Under the pieces are notes generated by a model that made no database searches, was not told the DNA's origin, and saw only the letters and a program-made list of their open reading frames with translations. A program made the position numbers and the translations under genes. Below, piece by piece: positions 10,515 to 25,500 of a stretch of 64,000 nucleotides of DNA. Source of the stretch: Lates calcarifer (taxonomy: Eukaryota; Chordata; Actinopteri; Centropomidae). The stretch covers positions 7,186,227 through 7,250,226 of the forward strand of contig NC_066835.1 of assembly GCF_001640805.2 (NCBI RefSeq), read 5' to 3'. Every line of letters starts with the position of its first letter. Position 1 is the stretch's first letter.

Positions 10515-13500
10515 GTGAGTGGACAGGGGAGGTTGAGACCTGCTCTGCTAAAGGCTTTGCTTCTTTATTCTGGGGTTCAGTGAGGATAATGGGCCTCTTG
10601 AAAGGGCCTGGCAAGCTCTGGATGTCTTGAGGTGATGTTATAAATTGTGTGCTGTCTTGGTGCTGGTTAAGGTGATCAAAGTACTAGCTTTATAGCATGC
10701 ATGTAAAAAAAACAAAGAGGTGAGCTTGAAATGTGTTTTCTGCTGTGGAGACAAAATGAAAACGGACTATCTTCTGTGGATTATCATCCTTATCGCATAT
10801 GGACTCTTATCTCTTCTCAACTGAGGAGCTCCTGTTGAAGGCAAGGATTTGTCATCATTACCTCGGTTACATTTTTTCCCAAGAAGACTTTTATTTATTG
10901 AAAAATGGTGGAAAACATTAAAGATTTTCCAGTTTTTCAGTTGCAAACTCAGCAGCCATGGCAGAGATGGGAATTACTGGGCAACACACACACTCACATA
11001 GACACACACACATACTTTGTCCACTGGATGTGAAAACCTCTGTTCAAACAGACACCTACATGTTATCTACTGGACTTCTTACTCGCAAGGATTATTTTTA
11101 TGTTTTTTTTTTTTTGAGGGGGGGGGTTATAGGATTTTTCTTGAACACAAAGAATTCAGAGTTGGATTATCACCTGTTGGACTGATCCACCGAGATATGA
11201 TGTTCAATACAGGCTGTGGAGACGCAGAGATGGAGAGAAGGGGGTGAGGTGGGGGGTGGTTGGGGTAAACAGTGCCAGTCTCATGACCCCTCCTCCCACA
11301 TTCCTCCTCAGTCCTTTGTTTTTACCCCCTCTTACACCAGTTTTATTCAGTATTATCCCAGATTGCTCAATTTTTGTTCCCTTTTTTTGATGAAGTTTGT
11401 GGACACACTGTAGTAACCTGCCCAGAATGGACTGATAAGATGAAGTTCGACACTGCATCATATGAAAAATCAACCAATTTTGTTTTAGTCTTTATTTATG
11501 CATTATTTACTACTTCTGCATTACTTATTATTATAGCACATCCAGCCTACTGCTATTTGAATGCTTTGACAAGATTAACTGTTTGCTTAACTCCAGGTTA
11601 ATTGATCTAATATGGAAGCATGTTTCAGTATTTTAATTTTGTACATTTTGCAGTAGATGATTTTCAAAAAAAGATCTCTAAATTTCACTTTTTTGTTACT
11701 TTAAGACAAAGAACATTGATCTTCTTCTAATGTAATTGTACCTTTTACACTGTATATGCAGTATCACCATAATATTAATGTTGCTATGCAATATTGTGAT
11801 ATTTGTTTGTAACTGTGACAAAATTGCTCAACAATCTAAATTTTTCCTTCTTTCTGTGTTTCAGAGGGGTCCACCTGGACCGCAGGGCCAGCCTGGCCCA
11901 CCGGGCCCCTCTGGCACCCCTGGGTCAGATGGCATTGATGTGAGTATCCACACAGGTTTGCCCAGCAGGTTGGTCACAAAGACCATCATTGTGCTGGAGA
12001 AATACCAAACCCTGTGCTCCTCTGCAAGACCGGAGTCTTACCAGCAGAGGGCACTGCAAATGAAAACACACTGGTACAAAAGATCTCTGTTCCCAGCAGA
12101 GAGAGGGGTCTTTGAGAAGGGACCCTCAACTCAGTCCTGAATTTGTGTCACAGTAATGTGATACATTTGAGATATTCTCGGGGTTAACTACACACAGGTT
12201 CTATAAATGTTTCAAATGGAGGCTGCTGGGCTAGTGCTGCAAGGGTTTATGGTTTCTGTTCCATGATCCAAAATCAGATGTGATCAAACATTCGCTTTGA
12301 TTAGATCAGCTCATACATTTGAACTTAAAAAAAGTCAATGACCTTAAACTATATTTCACCACCTGCATTAGTGGCATCTACCACAGACATGCTCAGTATT
12401 GAGTTGCCAGCAGAATACAGCTGAGATAAGTTAGTGCATTAACACCTCCCAGTGCAAAGACAAAAAAACAATGCTGTGCAATCAAAACTGGAAGTTGTAA
12501 TCTGCCCTCCAATACCTACCCTGTGGCTTTTCCAGTTTGGATCTCTGTCACAGTGGGCCAGCAGAGCTGTCAACCTGTAGAAGAATTCAGCCTTTGTAAA
12601 AAGAAAAAAAAAGTTATTTAACCTAAAAGTTATTTAATTTGTTTTTGTGTGTTATAAATGCCTACCACATTTTTTTCATACTCTGTTAAAAGTACCATAT
12701 AAATGGATTTTAATCTTCACTCTATCTCTCTGCAGGGAGACAAAGGACCTCCTGGGCCCCCTGGTCCACCAGTAAGTTTGCACTGTGCTGTTTATTGGAT
12801 GGTATATTGCAAAAACTTTCCTAATTGACTTATTTGGCCTTGGTTTTGTCAATGACAGTTGTGTAATTGTTTGTAATGTAGGGACAAAAAGGAGAACCAG
12901 GAGAACCGGGTCCTGATGGAGCACCAGGAGAAAATGGCATTGATGTAAGTAAACAGACTGATGTGTGTGGGAGAGACAATGAGACAGGGTGGGAAAGGGA
13001 GTTACAGAGGAGGAGAGAGCGAGTCCATGAAATGATCAAAAACAAAAATGCTTCCCAGAAGAGAAATTCTGAGAGACCTAATGTGAAAACAGCTTAATGA
13101 AGACAGAGTAAGAGAGAAAGAAAACTGATGAAAAAGTGTGAATATATTCCCACGGGAACAGTATGATGGGACTCAGCCACTGTGAGAAAGAAACTGAATT
13201 GTGTCATTTTCTAAGAATACACATTGTGAAAAAAAAAACCAAATATGTGTACAGTTTTTGAAATAAAAAAAAAGTACACAACAATACACAAAACCTTGCC
13301 CCGAATTAAACAAATAACATTTTCTTGAGCTGCTGGGAGTGACAAGTCATTACTATAGTGATGGTAGGATCTGAAAAAAGTGTTTTAGTGTCAAATTGCA
13401 ATAAACAAATATTATGAGAATGAAAAAAAGCCAGGACGCAGCAGGATGTCACAAAGTCATGAGATCAAAAATTTACAGGTACCCAGCAACACTTCTGACC

Positions 13501-16500
13501 ACTTGTATCACTTGTTGTGCTACCACTTGCTTGAGGATGCACATGAATGTCATGAGTGTGGATGGTAAATCTACATTTGTATTGACTGGGGGACAGATGG
13601 TGAAAAAATTTTAAGCACTTTGCAGATTTGATGGAACAATCCCAACTCAAGGTCCACGCGTAGTACTATTTTTTCCCTGAGCTTTCATAAGGTCCTCATC
13701 AGCAACAATGTTCACTCAAGTGTCATGGAGATGGAATATGATTTTGTCCAATGTGTATTTAAGTTTGAAAGCATAGACCTTCATTCTTAACCTTGAAAAT
13801 AGTAGTTTGACAAAACAATTCCAACTCAAGGTCCACTTTAAAATTTTTCCAATCACATCACACAATCTAGTTTTGCAGAGCTCGTATGCAGTAAACAATG
13901 TGTTCATAATGTTTGTTACAAAGATGGCTCAAGGGTTAACAACATTTTGATGGTTTTTGATGAGAAATGTTGAGTGTAAACAAAACAGTTTACAACAACT
14001 CCACAGGGTACCTTTGAATCATTACGCAGCACAGTCAGTTAGGTCAGCTTAAAAAAATTATGTCTTCAAACATATAATCGAAAATTATTAAGCTAGTATT
14101 CAGCTTTTGTTTTTGTTTTAATCTAATATTGAAAGCATTTCTAATGCTCATTTTCTTGGTGCTACTGTCAAGATTTTTTTTTTTCTCAAGAAAAGGTCAT
14201 TAGGCCACATTAAGCCTCTGTGGATTTGCTGAACTGTTTTCCTTTTCAAGGTGTTTAGAGTGGGTTTTAACGGTCTAATAACAGAAATATTATCATGGTA
14301 TTGCAACATTGACTCTTGTACTCCTAAATATTGTGACTGTGATTGTGGTGATCTAGTAATTAAAGCTTACTTCACTGTTCCAGTCATAGAAATGTGCTTT
14401 GAATTGATAGCTATTTGGAAAAAATACTCCTTTGAAACTACATAAATAGGTGAATATACTTTTATGTTCAACCCATCATCTCTTACAGTTTACACACATG
14501 AAATCTTTAGATGCTTGGAGATGCTTAGCTTGGAGATGGAGATAAAGACGAGTTGATGAGTTTATAATGATTTTTAAGCTTCAGTTGTGTAATTATGTAT
14601 CTGCCTGATAATAATTGTGAATGCAGGTTTCCTGAGGGTAGTGAGTGTGAGTAGAAGGGAATTAAGTGTCAATGTCTAATGGTCACATGCTAAAAGAAGC
14701 ACACACACATACTCACACCCACACACACACACACACCTACATTCCTCAGAGATTTAGCCAGTAATCCGCCCTGGAATCTCAATCTCAGGCTTGTTTCCTA
14801 ATTACTTACAAGAACAATGTCAACTTCGATCAAATGTGTGATTAGCCCTATTGTAAGGTGAATTCAAGTCGCATGTAGCCTGTGGAAAGCACAGTGGTAA
14901 CTGATAATTTCCTTTCTTACCTCAATGTTTTTCCCTTGCTTCTTCTAACCTCTATATACATGTCTTGTTTATCTGCCTGTCCTCATTTATTTCTACCTGT
15001 CTCCAGGGTCTGATTGGAGCAAAGGGTGACCGAGGTCCTGTTGGGAGCCCTGGCCCTAAGGCAAGTGTCTAGACTTGCACATGGAAAGATTATTAGAATG
15101 CATTATTACACTACTTCTCTGTGGAAAACCTGTGACTCAAACATTAACATGTATCACCTTTTGGTGGTGTTGTGGTAGGAATACAGCTTTGATATTTCAC
15201 AAGGCTGCTATATAATGAAAGAGTCTCAGAGTCATGTTCCCTTTATCTTGTCCCAGTATTGTGGAGCATGACACTGACCACCCTGCTTATGAGAGAAAAA
15301 AGTATGATAATTGCTGTGTCTCTGAAGACTTTCTTTGATTAATAATGATAAAATATAGTTTCACCTTCAGTACAACATTTTATGCCCTGAGGACACTGTT
15401 GTCATTTATTTGTGTAAGAGTCTAACATTTTCTGTTGTGTGCAGGGTCAGCCTGGACCAAGTGGCGAGCCTGGCCCTCCTGTAAGTAAATTATTATTTTG
15501 GCTACTGTAAAGTAGGTATGATGAGTGAATATATCATATATGTTAAATGACAGGGTAAACACAATAAGGGGAATTACTTAGATCTTTGCTTAAGTAAATA
15601 CAACAATGTAAAAACACTACACACACATTACAAGTAAGTGTCTTGTAATCAAAATCTCACTTAGGTAAAAGTACAGAAGTATTATCACCAAAATGTATCT
15701 AAAAAAATCTAATGTAAAGTATTCATTCTGCAGAAAAACTATTGCTTTGGGTGAGTATACTTTATACACAGTTGGTTAGTTCAGTCTGATGACCCCCAAC
15801 CTATTGGCCCCTTTTGAAAGATCACAAGATAAATCATGACATGATTATCAAAGACTTAGAGTCAGTTTCCCCCTAAACAGTCTTCTCCAGTATGAAACTG
15901 TATTCATCGCTTGGAGATTTTTCTAAGCTTTTCTTTTCAGTGAAATATTGGATAATTAAACCTTTTTGGGCTTTGAACATATAGGCCATCTGAGATGTTC
16001 AGAGGCAAAATCACTCTTTGTTGGAACTGCTAAAGTCTGCTAAAAGCACCGGTTTGATCTTAAATGCATCATTTTTTTATGTGTGGGTTTTTTTTAATGT
16101 ACAGTCTGAATCGTAGCTATAGCTGCCAGACAAATGTAGTGAGGTAAAAGAACAATATATCCATCTGAAATGTAGTGGAGTAGAAGAATAAAGTGGTATA
16201 AAATGAATATACTCGTGTAAAGTGTATATTTTAAGAAGGTATGACAAATTAGATACAGACAGTATTATTTTAAAAGGGTGAAATGATATTTATTAATTGA
16301 TTATGACTGGCTGAAATAGGAATCGTTTAAAGCCTAGTCAGTTTCCTAACAAATTTTCAACATATTGTAACCCAGCTGGTCTCATAAGACAACCTCCAGA
16401 GTCCCTTTTCTTCATGCCTGAATGCCTGACCAGCTGTGCCCCCTTTTGGGTTCAGTCTACCCAGATGTGGCGTATGCTTTCTACAGATGACATGAGCCTT

Positions 16501-19500
16501 ATTCCTACACACAATCCTTAATAAAGAGGAAAAGTGCTATCAGTGATCAACATGTTATGTTCATATTATCATTGAATGATATCACTGAGTTTACACTGAG
16601 TAAGCACACCAACACATCATCTGTAACACAGTCAGACACCACTAGGTGGTGGTATGTGACCATGTATTGCACATCATCATTCAGTATATTCAAACATTAA
16701 AACCAGAGTCATCCAATGTCATGCTTGAATGCAACACTATTAGTTAAATCCTTTGTTTAGCATTAACAGGCATGCTGTCTGGGGGCTGTGCTTGTACACC
16801 CAGCTGCCCCACTCTGCACAGACATGAGATCCAGCCCCGTGGGCTGTTCTTCCTCCAAGAAGGCTTACTTACTTAATTACTTTGTTTAGAATTAATTCCA
16901 AGCAGAAGACAAAGCAAACATAAAACTGATTGCATTCTGTGTCTTTGCGCTTTTTGAGCACTGTTTACCCCGCACTCTGACACTGTACACACGCATTACT
17001 GAATTACTGCTGCTGTTATTAATTGGCTTTTGCAAATGTTAATTGATACTTTGATGGATTGGTTCCACTTGTTATACAGTAATTTAACCCCCTGTCCCTT
17101 CCGTCCACACAGGGAGCCGGCCTTCCAGGACTGTCTGTAAGTAGCTTGTATAGTGTAATACAGTTATGCTTTTATCACTTAATGGATTTACTTTGAGGTG
17201 TGGAAATCATTTTGTGGCTTGTTGGATATGTACACATTGTACTTTCTTATCTCTGTGTTTCTCTCTCTAGGGCATTCCAGGGCCAATTGGTCTTCCAGGT
17301 GAAATTGGACCAACTGGACCAAAGGTAGGACACAGGCTTTACTTTATTATACTGCCGTCATGAGTTACAAACAGCTCATAAACATTTGATATGCTGTTGG
17401 AATCCTAACCTTCAGTGTTGTACTTTTTTCTTTCCTCTGTTATGTCTAGGGCATCATGGGACCAAATGGACCTCCAGGACTTCCTGGACCTCCTGGCAAA
17501 CCAGTAAGTGTCAAACCAGGATTGGTTGTCCAGGAAGCATCTTATCATCTGGTATTTAATGGTACAAAGACAATCATGTAGCTAAAAAAAAGGAAAAATC
17601 AAGACGTTGAAGTGCCACTGAGTATCATGCTGTTGTAGCGGAAGTAGACAAAACAACAGGAACACCCTCTGTTCATACAATACATTAACAACATACCAAA
17701 CAAGAGCAATACAAACTCTGCCCAGGATTACATTAACATTACACTTGAAGGTATGTCTGTTGTTTTTGGCCACCCTTTAGAAATCCAAGCTCAAGATCCC
17801 TCAAGGGTACATTAAAGCTTATTTTTAGGTCCAAATAATCCCTTAATAAATCCCACAATTATCTCTCATCACACAGACCACTTGGTCGCAGCAGAGGAAG
17901 AACTGGGTAGTTAGCATTAGCAAAAATAGCCACTGGATTTTTTTTGGCTAATACCTATTCAGAAAATTTTACGAAATCCAATAATTATATCACAGCAGGA
18001 AGTCATTTTCATTACCAAAAATACATTACATAAACAAATTGAGTGAGTGCCATTTTATGACATTACAGTCGAAAAACAAACTAATCAGTGCTCTCTGGTG
18101 GTCAAGCTATGCAACTGCAACCCTCATCCTAATTATCTTAAACATAATCTTTGGCATACCTGTGTTGTAAATTCTTGTTTTACTGGCCAATATGCCAATG
18201 CTATATTATCGGCATATGTATTATCGTCCGATACATCGGCCCAGAAAATGTAACTAGCTAAGAAGAGAGAAGAGAAGTGGTAAAACTTGGTGAATAAAAC
18301 AGTGCTGCTTGGATGAATTCAAATTTCATCCATAGAACCGCTGTCATTCTAAATCATTTCATATCTGTAACTGAAGACAGTCTTTTCATTGAGACATGTG
18401 AGATCAGCTGTAAAAAGAGTGAGAGATAATGAGCTACCAGCAGCTTATTGGGCTTAATCAGGCATATAGATAAGTCAGTCTAATTGCAGTTGACTTATAT
18501 TATAGAATGGGGTCACATTGTTGAAGTAAAGCAAAGACAAACTCAACATCTCATCTGCTAATGCCACATTGAAGTGTGATCTTTTCTGCTGACCCAGCAG
18601 CAATTACTGTTTTTTTTTTTAAATGTACTGTATGAAAACAAAATACATAGCACAGCCAGAGCTCACTGCTGCTTGTACAGGTCTCAACAGACACCAAGTG
18701 GTGAAATATCACAAAGAATTTTGAACAGTACACTTTCACATGTATTTTCCAATGTTGTACATACTCTCCTGTATGGTTCTACAAACGGGAAGGAGGGGTG
18801 TCCTCACTAAGAGTGATGCTCCCAGCCCAGGGGAGTGTATTTGTTTAGCTTTAGTGCTGTCCTAGGGTAAATAAACCCCCATTAGATCAGTGGGCTGTCT
18901 CATCTGACTGTAGCAGGAATACATCAGCCTCTGTAGAGATACTTTACTTTCTAACTCAATCTATAAACAGAGAGAAGGAAAGATGGAGGGAGCAATAGAT
19001 GGGGAGAGAGAACAAGAGAGTGCTGGCTCAGCTCAGGGCAGAAGAGGCAACTGCCATGTGTGACCGGGTGACTTTCTTCACCCATCCATCCATTTACCTA
19101 TCCACTGATCTGTCTATCTAGGGTCCTCCAGGGAAGTTCCTTGGTGGGGAGGAAGGCAGTGCAGACTTCCAGGTAAGATCTGATGGCATCACCTTTCTTG
19201 CAAATCTGCTTTGACACATTTTCACTTTTTATAATCTATATATTTCTCTCCCTCGACAACAGTGTCCTCTTAACTGTCCAGCAGGACCCAAAGGTCCCCA
19301 GGGACTGCAAGGAGTCAAGGTGAGTAGCCTTCTGTTTGCTCTGAAGGAAAATTTTTTTCAGTATCAATGATTATGTTACATTGCAAAATTGTTATGACAC
19401 CATACTGTCTTTTTGTTGCCCTCTAGGGACACAAAGGACGTGCCGGTGTTCTTGGAGAACCTGGCAGCATAGGAAAGACGGTGAGCTGCTCAGTTGCTAC

Positions 19501-22500
19501 AAGAGAGAATGCACTCAAACACCCATACTTGTAAATGTTGTACAGTCTTGCTCACTCACCCACCATTCAGGACCAGCAGAGGCAAGGATTAGCTCTAATG
19601 AAGCCCCCCGAGGCACATGACTGGCACTAATCTGGCTGCGATTAGTCAGGCCTGGCCCTGGCCCTGCAGTCAGCATGCAGCGAGCCAGATGAAAGGGGTG
19701 GTGAAGAGCCAGGTACATAAAGGGGAGGATGAGAGAGTCAGGGTTCGCGCAGCCCTCTCACCTCCCTGTATTAAGCAGAGCTAATGAGCACTCGGTGGGC
19801 TCGGAGGGAGCGGCTAGCCAAGCCCCTGGAATTAGCCTCTGATCTTCCCACACAAGGAGTCTTCTGGCAGCACTTAGATGCTCGAAAGCACAACGCACTG
19901 AGTTGCCACTCCTCCCAGGCAGGCCAGTATTTTAGAAGACCTGCCCTGACTCAAGGTTGCTCTGTGGTGCTGCTCTCTCTTCTCTTCTTTTTGAAAACAG
20001 TTGGCACGAGTTGTTTACATTCCCACTAGCTGTTTGCACTGAAGCACAGATACCATCAATGAAAAATGTGCTGTTTCTCTGGTATTGTTACGTTACTGAT
20101 GACTATGCGATGCCAAAGGCTCAGCAGATTAGTGAGCAAGATCAGTATCACATTTATCTTTAGAGAGCTGAAAAGTAAAACCAGACCAGCTGAAACTGGT
20201 TGATGATCTGAGCTTGGGTTTTGATGGATTTTACTGGTCTTGATGTGACATGATGCTGATAACTGTGATGAATGAGCTCACTGATGCCGGTAGACCAATA
20301 AAGTTAGCTCAAAATATCTTTTTGTAGCTAGTGCCAGTAGGCAATTAGCTTAGCTTAGCTTAGCTTAGCACAGAGACTCAAGGCAGGGGGAAATGGCTAG
20401 CCTGGGTCTGTCCAAAGTTTAAATCAGTATCTTTAAAGCTTGCCAACGTTTATCTCATTTGTTGATATGGTTTACAAAAGGTAAAAACCATAAGTTATAG
20501 TTTAAAAGGGAGTTACAAATGCGTTGTAACTATTTCTTGGCAATCATCAGACAGGTGCAGTGACCTCCTTGAGCCTTAGCTGATTGTTTGGCTTCCTCAC
20601 TGCAACAAGAAATCTCCAGGAAGTCACTCGCCTGGCCAAGAAATAGTTATAATAACTTTCCACAAACCACAACTTGTCATTTTAAAGGTTAATTAGTGAG
20701 TTTGAGAGGTGTTGGTACTTTGGCCAGCTATTTATGTTCAACCAGGCTCATCATCATCTGTCTCTAGCTCCATACACAAAAGCAAGATTGTGCTATTTCT
20801 ATTTCAAACTATCTCTACAGTATCACAGATAAAACACCCTAAGCTGTTCAAACTCGGTCATCTTCCATAACCACTTGATGATGATTAATTGACCACCTCA
20901 CACCTCAGATAAGAATATACACCAAAGACCAGCGAAGACATCAAAAGCAACAGCAACCATCACAGACCGGATTTTCTCTTCAGCTCAAGGCTTTAAAAAA
21001 AAAACACACATACACAGAATAAGACCTCCTACAAGTTTGTGAAAATGTTTCGAATGTGCCATGATTGGTAGCAGGCACCTGTGCTACAGAGAGCAGCACA
21101 GAATGAGAATAACTAATCACCCTCCTCTTTTTATCTCCTCCACCAGGGCCTCAAGGGAGAAGTAGGCATCTCTGGGGAACAGGGCATCCCAGGACCCCCG
21201 GTATGCTGAGAATTCAACTTTTAGTCACTTGGCAAAGTTAGAAATACAGGCTAATATTCTATATTATCATCTTGAATTAACAGAAACCAGGGTTCTAACA
21301 TTTTTAGTATTGTTGTGGTCAGTGTCAGTTTCTCTCTGACCCCGCTGTTCTCTTGCTTCCTCATAAGGGTCCGATGGGTTTGAGGGGTTATCCAGGAATG
21401 ATGGGTCCCAAAGGAGAGGCAGTGAGTACCGCATTTTTCCATATTCACATATAACTTTTTTGTCCTCTTTCTCTTTGGGTACAAGACTGTTCCAATTCTT
21501 AGATGAGCTCCAAGGAGGCACAGCCAGACCTGCCCCCACTATACAAACATCATCCATTACCAGCAATGGGGACATATGGAAATGATGCTAACACAAATCT
21601 CTCCCCTCCTCTAATGAGTTGGGGTTGTCTGGGTCCACAGTGCCTCCATCTGTAGTTAATGATCCGCTGTAGCCATCCGTCTTACTGTTAACATTAGCCG
21701 CGTTAGCCAAGTTAGCGCCCCGGCTTAGTGCCAAAGCAAGAGTGGCTGGCTCTCTGTGTACCTCCCATTAGTGAAGTGAGTTAAGCGCTAATTACCCCTT
21801 TATCACAGTGAATAGTAGCCTACCGTGACTTAGCATCCTCCCTGATCTGGAGTGATTGATGGCACTTTTTTGTTTTCCCGTAGGGGCCTCGCGGTTACAA
21901 GGGTATCAACGGACCTGTAGGAATTCCTGGGCCTCCTGTAAGAACAACACACACACCAACACACATGCAAACAGACTTGAGTGCTGATAGAAAAACAGAT
22001 TCCTGCAGTACACCTCAGGTATTCTAAGTCTCTCTTTGGTGTTCACAGGGTGAGGAGGGACCTCAGGGACCACCTGGAGAGGCAGGAGACAAGGGAGACA
22101 AAGTAAGTGACTCTCCTAGTGTTGTCCCTTGAAGTTTATTTGGCAGAGTGGTGGCGCAGGACAAAAAAATAGAGATGAAACATTTCTCAGAACTTGAGAG
22201 GAGACGGTGATCCTGATGTGCTTTGCGGAAACACTGATGCTGATTTGCTTATCTTCTACAGGGCAGCCGAGGCATCCAGGGCCCACAGGGTGCGGTTGGC
22301 AAAAAGGGAGAGAATGTGAGTGATCACACTTTTGTTTGTGCGCTACACAGTCGTGTTCAGAGAGCGAGCCAAATGAAGTCCACTGACTCATCTGCCTGCG
22401 TTTTCAGGGTCTGCCGGGTATTGATGGAAAAGATGGCACACCTGGTATTCCTGGAATCAAGGTAAGGGTTGCCAGCCCGTGATAATGATGAGTAACTTCA

Positions 22501-25500
22501 ATTTCTGTAAAAGATGGCAATTTATTCCTCTTCTGTTCTCTTTTTCTGCAGGGCGGCCCTGGCCAGGCTGGGACGCCTGGTCCTCCTGGTCCTCAGGGAG
22601 CAGCGGTGAGTGATCTGGATTGTTCAGCAGTGCCGCTAAAGGCACTTGCAAATAAGCCCGTCTGTAAGTGCTTATTGTCACTCAGAACACGTAGGGGGTC
22701 AATCTGTTCTCCTCCTCAATTCAACTAAGCAGCAGCACAGACAGAGGAAACCGGCGTGAAGCAGCCTGTAAATTTTGGTATGTTTTATTTTCTGGGCATT
22801 CATCCAGGTTAACAGTGACCCCGTGACCCATGCTGTTTTAGAATTTAAACCACCTTGAAATAGCATTCTCCCTCCCACCGCGAGTGATTTATCACAATCA
22901 GACCAGTGGGTATTACTCGAGTGTGTGTGTGTGTGTTTGTGTTCCCGTCATTCTGACTAAGGGGTAATGGAGCATGAGATGCACACTTTGCTGTGTGGTC
23001 ATTGCAGTGACACTAATGCTGCTGCAAACTCAAACACCATAACTTAGTCTGCTTTATGCCCTGCTGTGATATACCATCACACACACAATCACCGTGAGGA
23101 AACCTGCTACAAGGTGGCGCACGGCAACGGCCAACACCACAGCTCGGCCTATTTTCATTATTTTTATTATTATATCAGGCATCAGCTTTATTACCACCCA
23201 CTACCAGCACCCACATACTAATATCCACATCCATTACCCAAAAAACTACTTTCTGTATTTCAAACGTATGAAATAAACTGTGTACCATACTGTCAGAATA
23301 CAAGATACAGATGTAACTTTTTTAAGAGTTTTCTGTGGCATTTTCAGGCTTTATTAGATATTAGTGTAGAGAAATGTGCAGCAGAGGTCTTCAGCTGGAG
23401 TCAAACCAGGGACGTTGCAACTATGTGGTTTTTATCTTTACTGCCATGCAGCCAGGATGCACAAGATACACATGTAGCTGAGATTTTCTCTAATTTTGGC
23501 TATATTAATTCTCCCTGTAGGGATTGCCTGGCAGTCCTGGGGCTAAAGGTGGACCTGGAGCTAAGGTAAGCCTTATACCAAGTCATAATACAGTATGTTA
23601 TATTATCCTCTGCTGCTTTTTGAATCATTTTTCTGGTTTTCACCTTTTTTAATCATCTTTTGTCATCTCTTTTCTTGTTAGGGCGAGCCTGGGCCTAGAG
23701 GTCATGTTGGTATGCCTGGTGCCTCTGGACCTCTGGTAAACATACAACAAAATACAGCTTTTTTTCATGTATTGCAATTGCTTTTTTGCTGTATATTGCA
23801 CAGTAGGTTGTATAATTTAACTTTTGCATCCTCCTAGGGTGAACCTGGTCTTCCTGGTGAGCCTGGTATGGAAGGTGTCCCTGGACCCAAGGTACAAATT
23901 AAGAATTTCTTGTATTAAAACTCTAAAAACAGCTGCTTTAAAGCACATTTACTCAAATTACGTGACCTCTGCAGGGTCGACAGAGGCCAGCGGGGAGAAG
24001 TCGGGCCGCAGGGAGTTGTCGGCAAGCCTGTGAGTTTGTATTTCTGTGTCTTTTCAAACTATTTCAAGTTGATTTTGGGTTGTACTGCTAATACTATTTC
24101 TGGTATCTCCTAACAGGGAAGCAAAGGAGAAAGAGGGCCCATTGGCATCCCAGGTGCCCAGGGTCTCAGTGGAACCAAGGGAGACAAGGTCTGTGTGTGT
24201 GTCTGTGTCTACATGAACAAATACATATTTTGCTTTGCCCTTGTAGATATGTGCATTATTGCCTATTTTCAAACACACTTCAAAATAATTCAGTTACACA
24301 GACTTACCAATTGGGGGCAGTGTTCACCCATGAATAAAAGTCCCATAAATCAACAGTGAATCACTGAATGAGGCGAGCAATATAAATAAGCAATATAAAT
24401 GATAATCTAAGCATCCTCATCTTCCTTGTTTTAGAGATGAGACAACATCTTTCTTACTTTGCGATCTCTAGTGTCACTGGAGGACATTATAATCTAGATT
24501 TGACCACATTTACATGTTCTGGAACCATCTTTCTCTCCAGGGTTTCCAAGGAAAAGTTGGGTCAAAGGGAGACGTTGTGAGTAGCAACTTTGTTTCTTCT
24601 CTAAACTGGATTGTCTGAAACCTTTTATGCTCCAAGCTGCCAAATATTTTTCCACAGTCATCCTTCTCTCTGCCCCCACCTCTTCATCTTCTCCTCTCTG
24701 TCGCTTTTAGGGTGACCCCGGTGTTGAGGGATTGGCTGGCGAGAAAGGTGAAAAGGTAAATAAAAAAAAAACCCCAACCTCAAGCTGTTTCAAACTTTTT
24801 CTTATAAAGAACCACAAAAAGACTGTGAATCTACTAAACACACAAACTTTCCGGCTTTAGATAAGAAGGTTTAAACAGTTGGTTCTAAAGGTAGCAAAGC
24901 AGAGTGATATATAGCAGAAAATGTTATAACCATGCAAAAGTTAAGAGGAGGAGGAAGTCTGCTTTTGAATTTGCATACAAATCCCCGTAATAATCCAGAT
25001 GGCAAATGAGCTATTTACATGACAGTGAAGCAGCGATGCATGTTGGCTCTTTGAAGCCGCGTTTTTAGACATTCATTTACAATATTCACTCTTGAATTAT
25101 TGCTCAATGAGTGTCTCTGAGGCAGAAATGATAGATGGAAATTATGAATGTCTGTCTGTCTTTGCTGTGACAGGGTTTGTCTGGCGAACCTGGGCCCAAA
25201 GGACAGGTGAGGATGGAACAATGTCTTCTTTCCTTTATTTGCCTTCTCCCTTCTTTCTTCCTCAGATCTTTCATTTTCCTTTTACCATCATCTGTTATCA
25301 TCTGCCTCTTTCTTTTCTCTCTATAAATTCATCCGTCTTTAATGCACTCCTCTTCACAGCAAGGAATTAGGGGTGACCCTGGACATAATGGACCCACTGG
25401 AGACCCTGGTAAACCAGGAGACCAGGGACCACCAGGGCTGCCTGGTCCTAGAGGACTCAATGGAGAGCGAGGAGTACCTGGCATGCCTGGCATTCAGGGA

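Noticed and set aside
13620..13850. Short duplicated phrase ccaactcaaggtccac at about 13,643 and 13,821 in col9a2 intron 4
   Set aside because: Only about 15-25 bp matches around each copy. This is too short to define an element.
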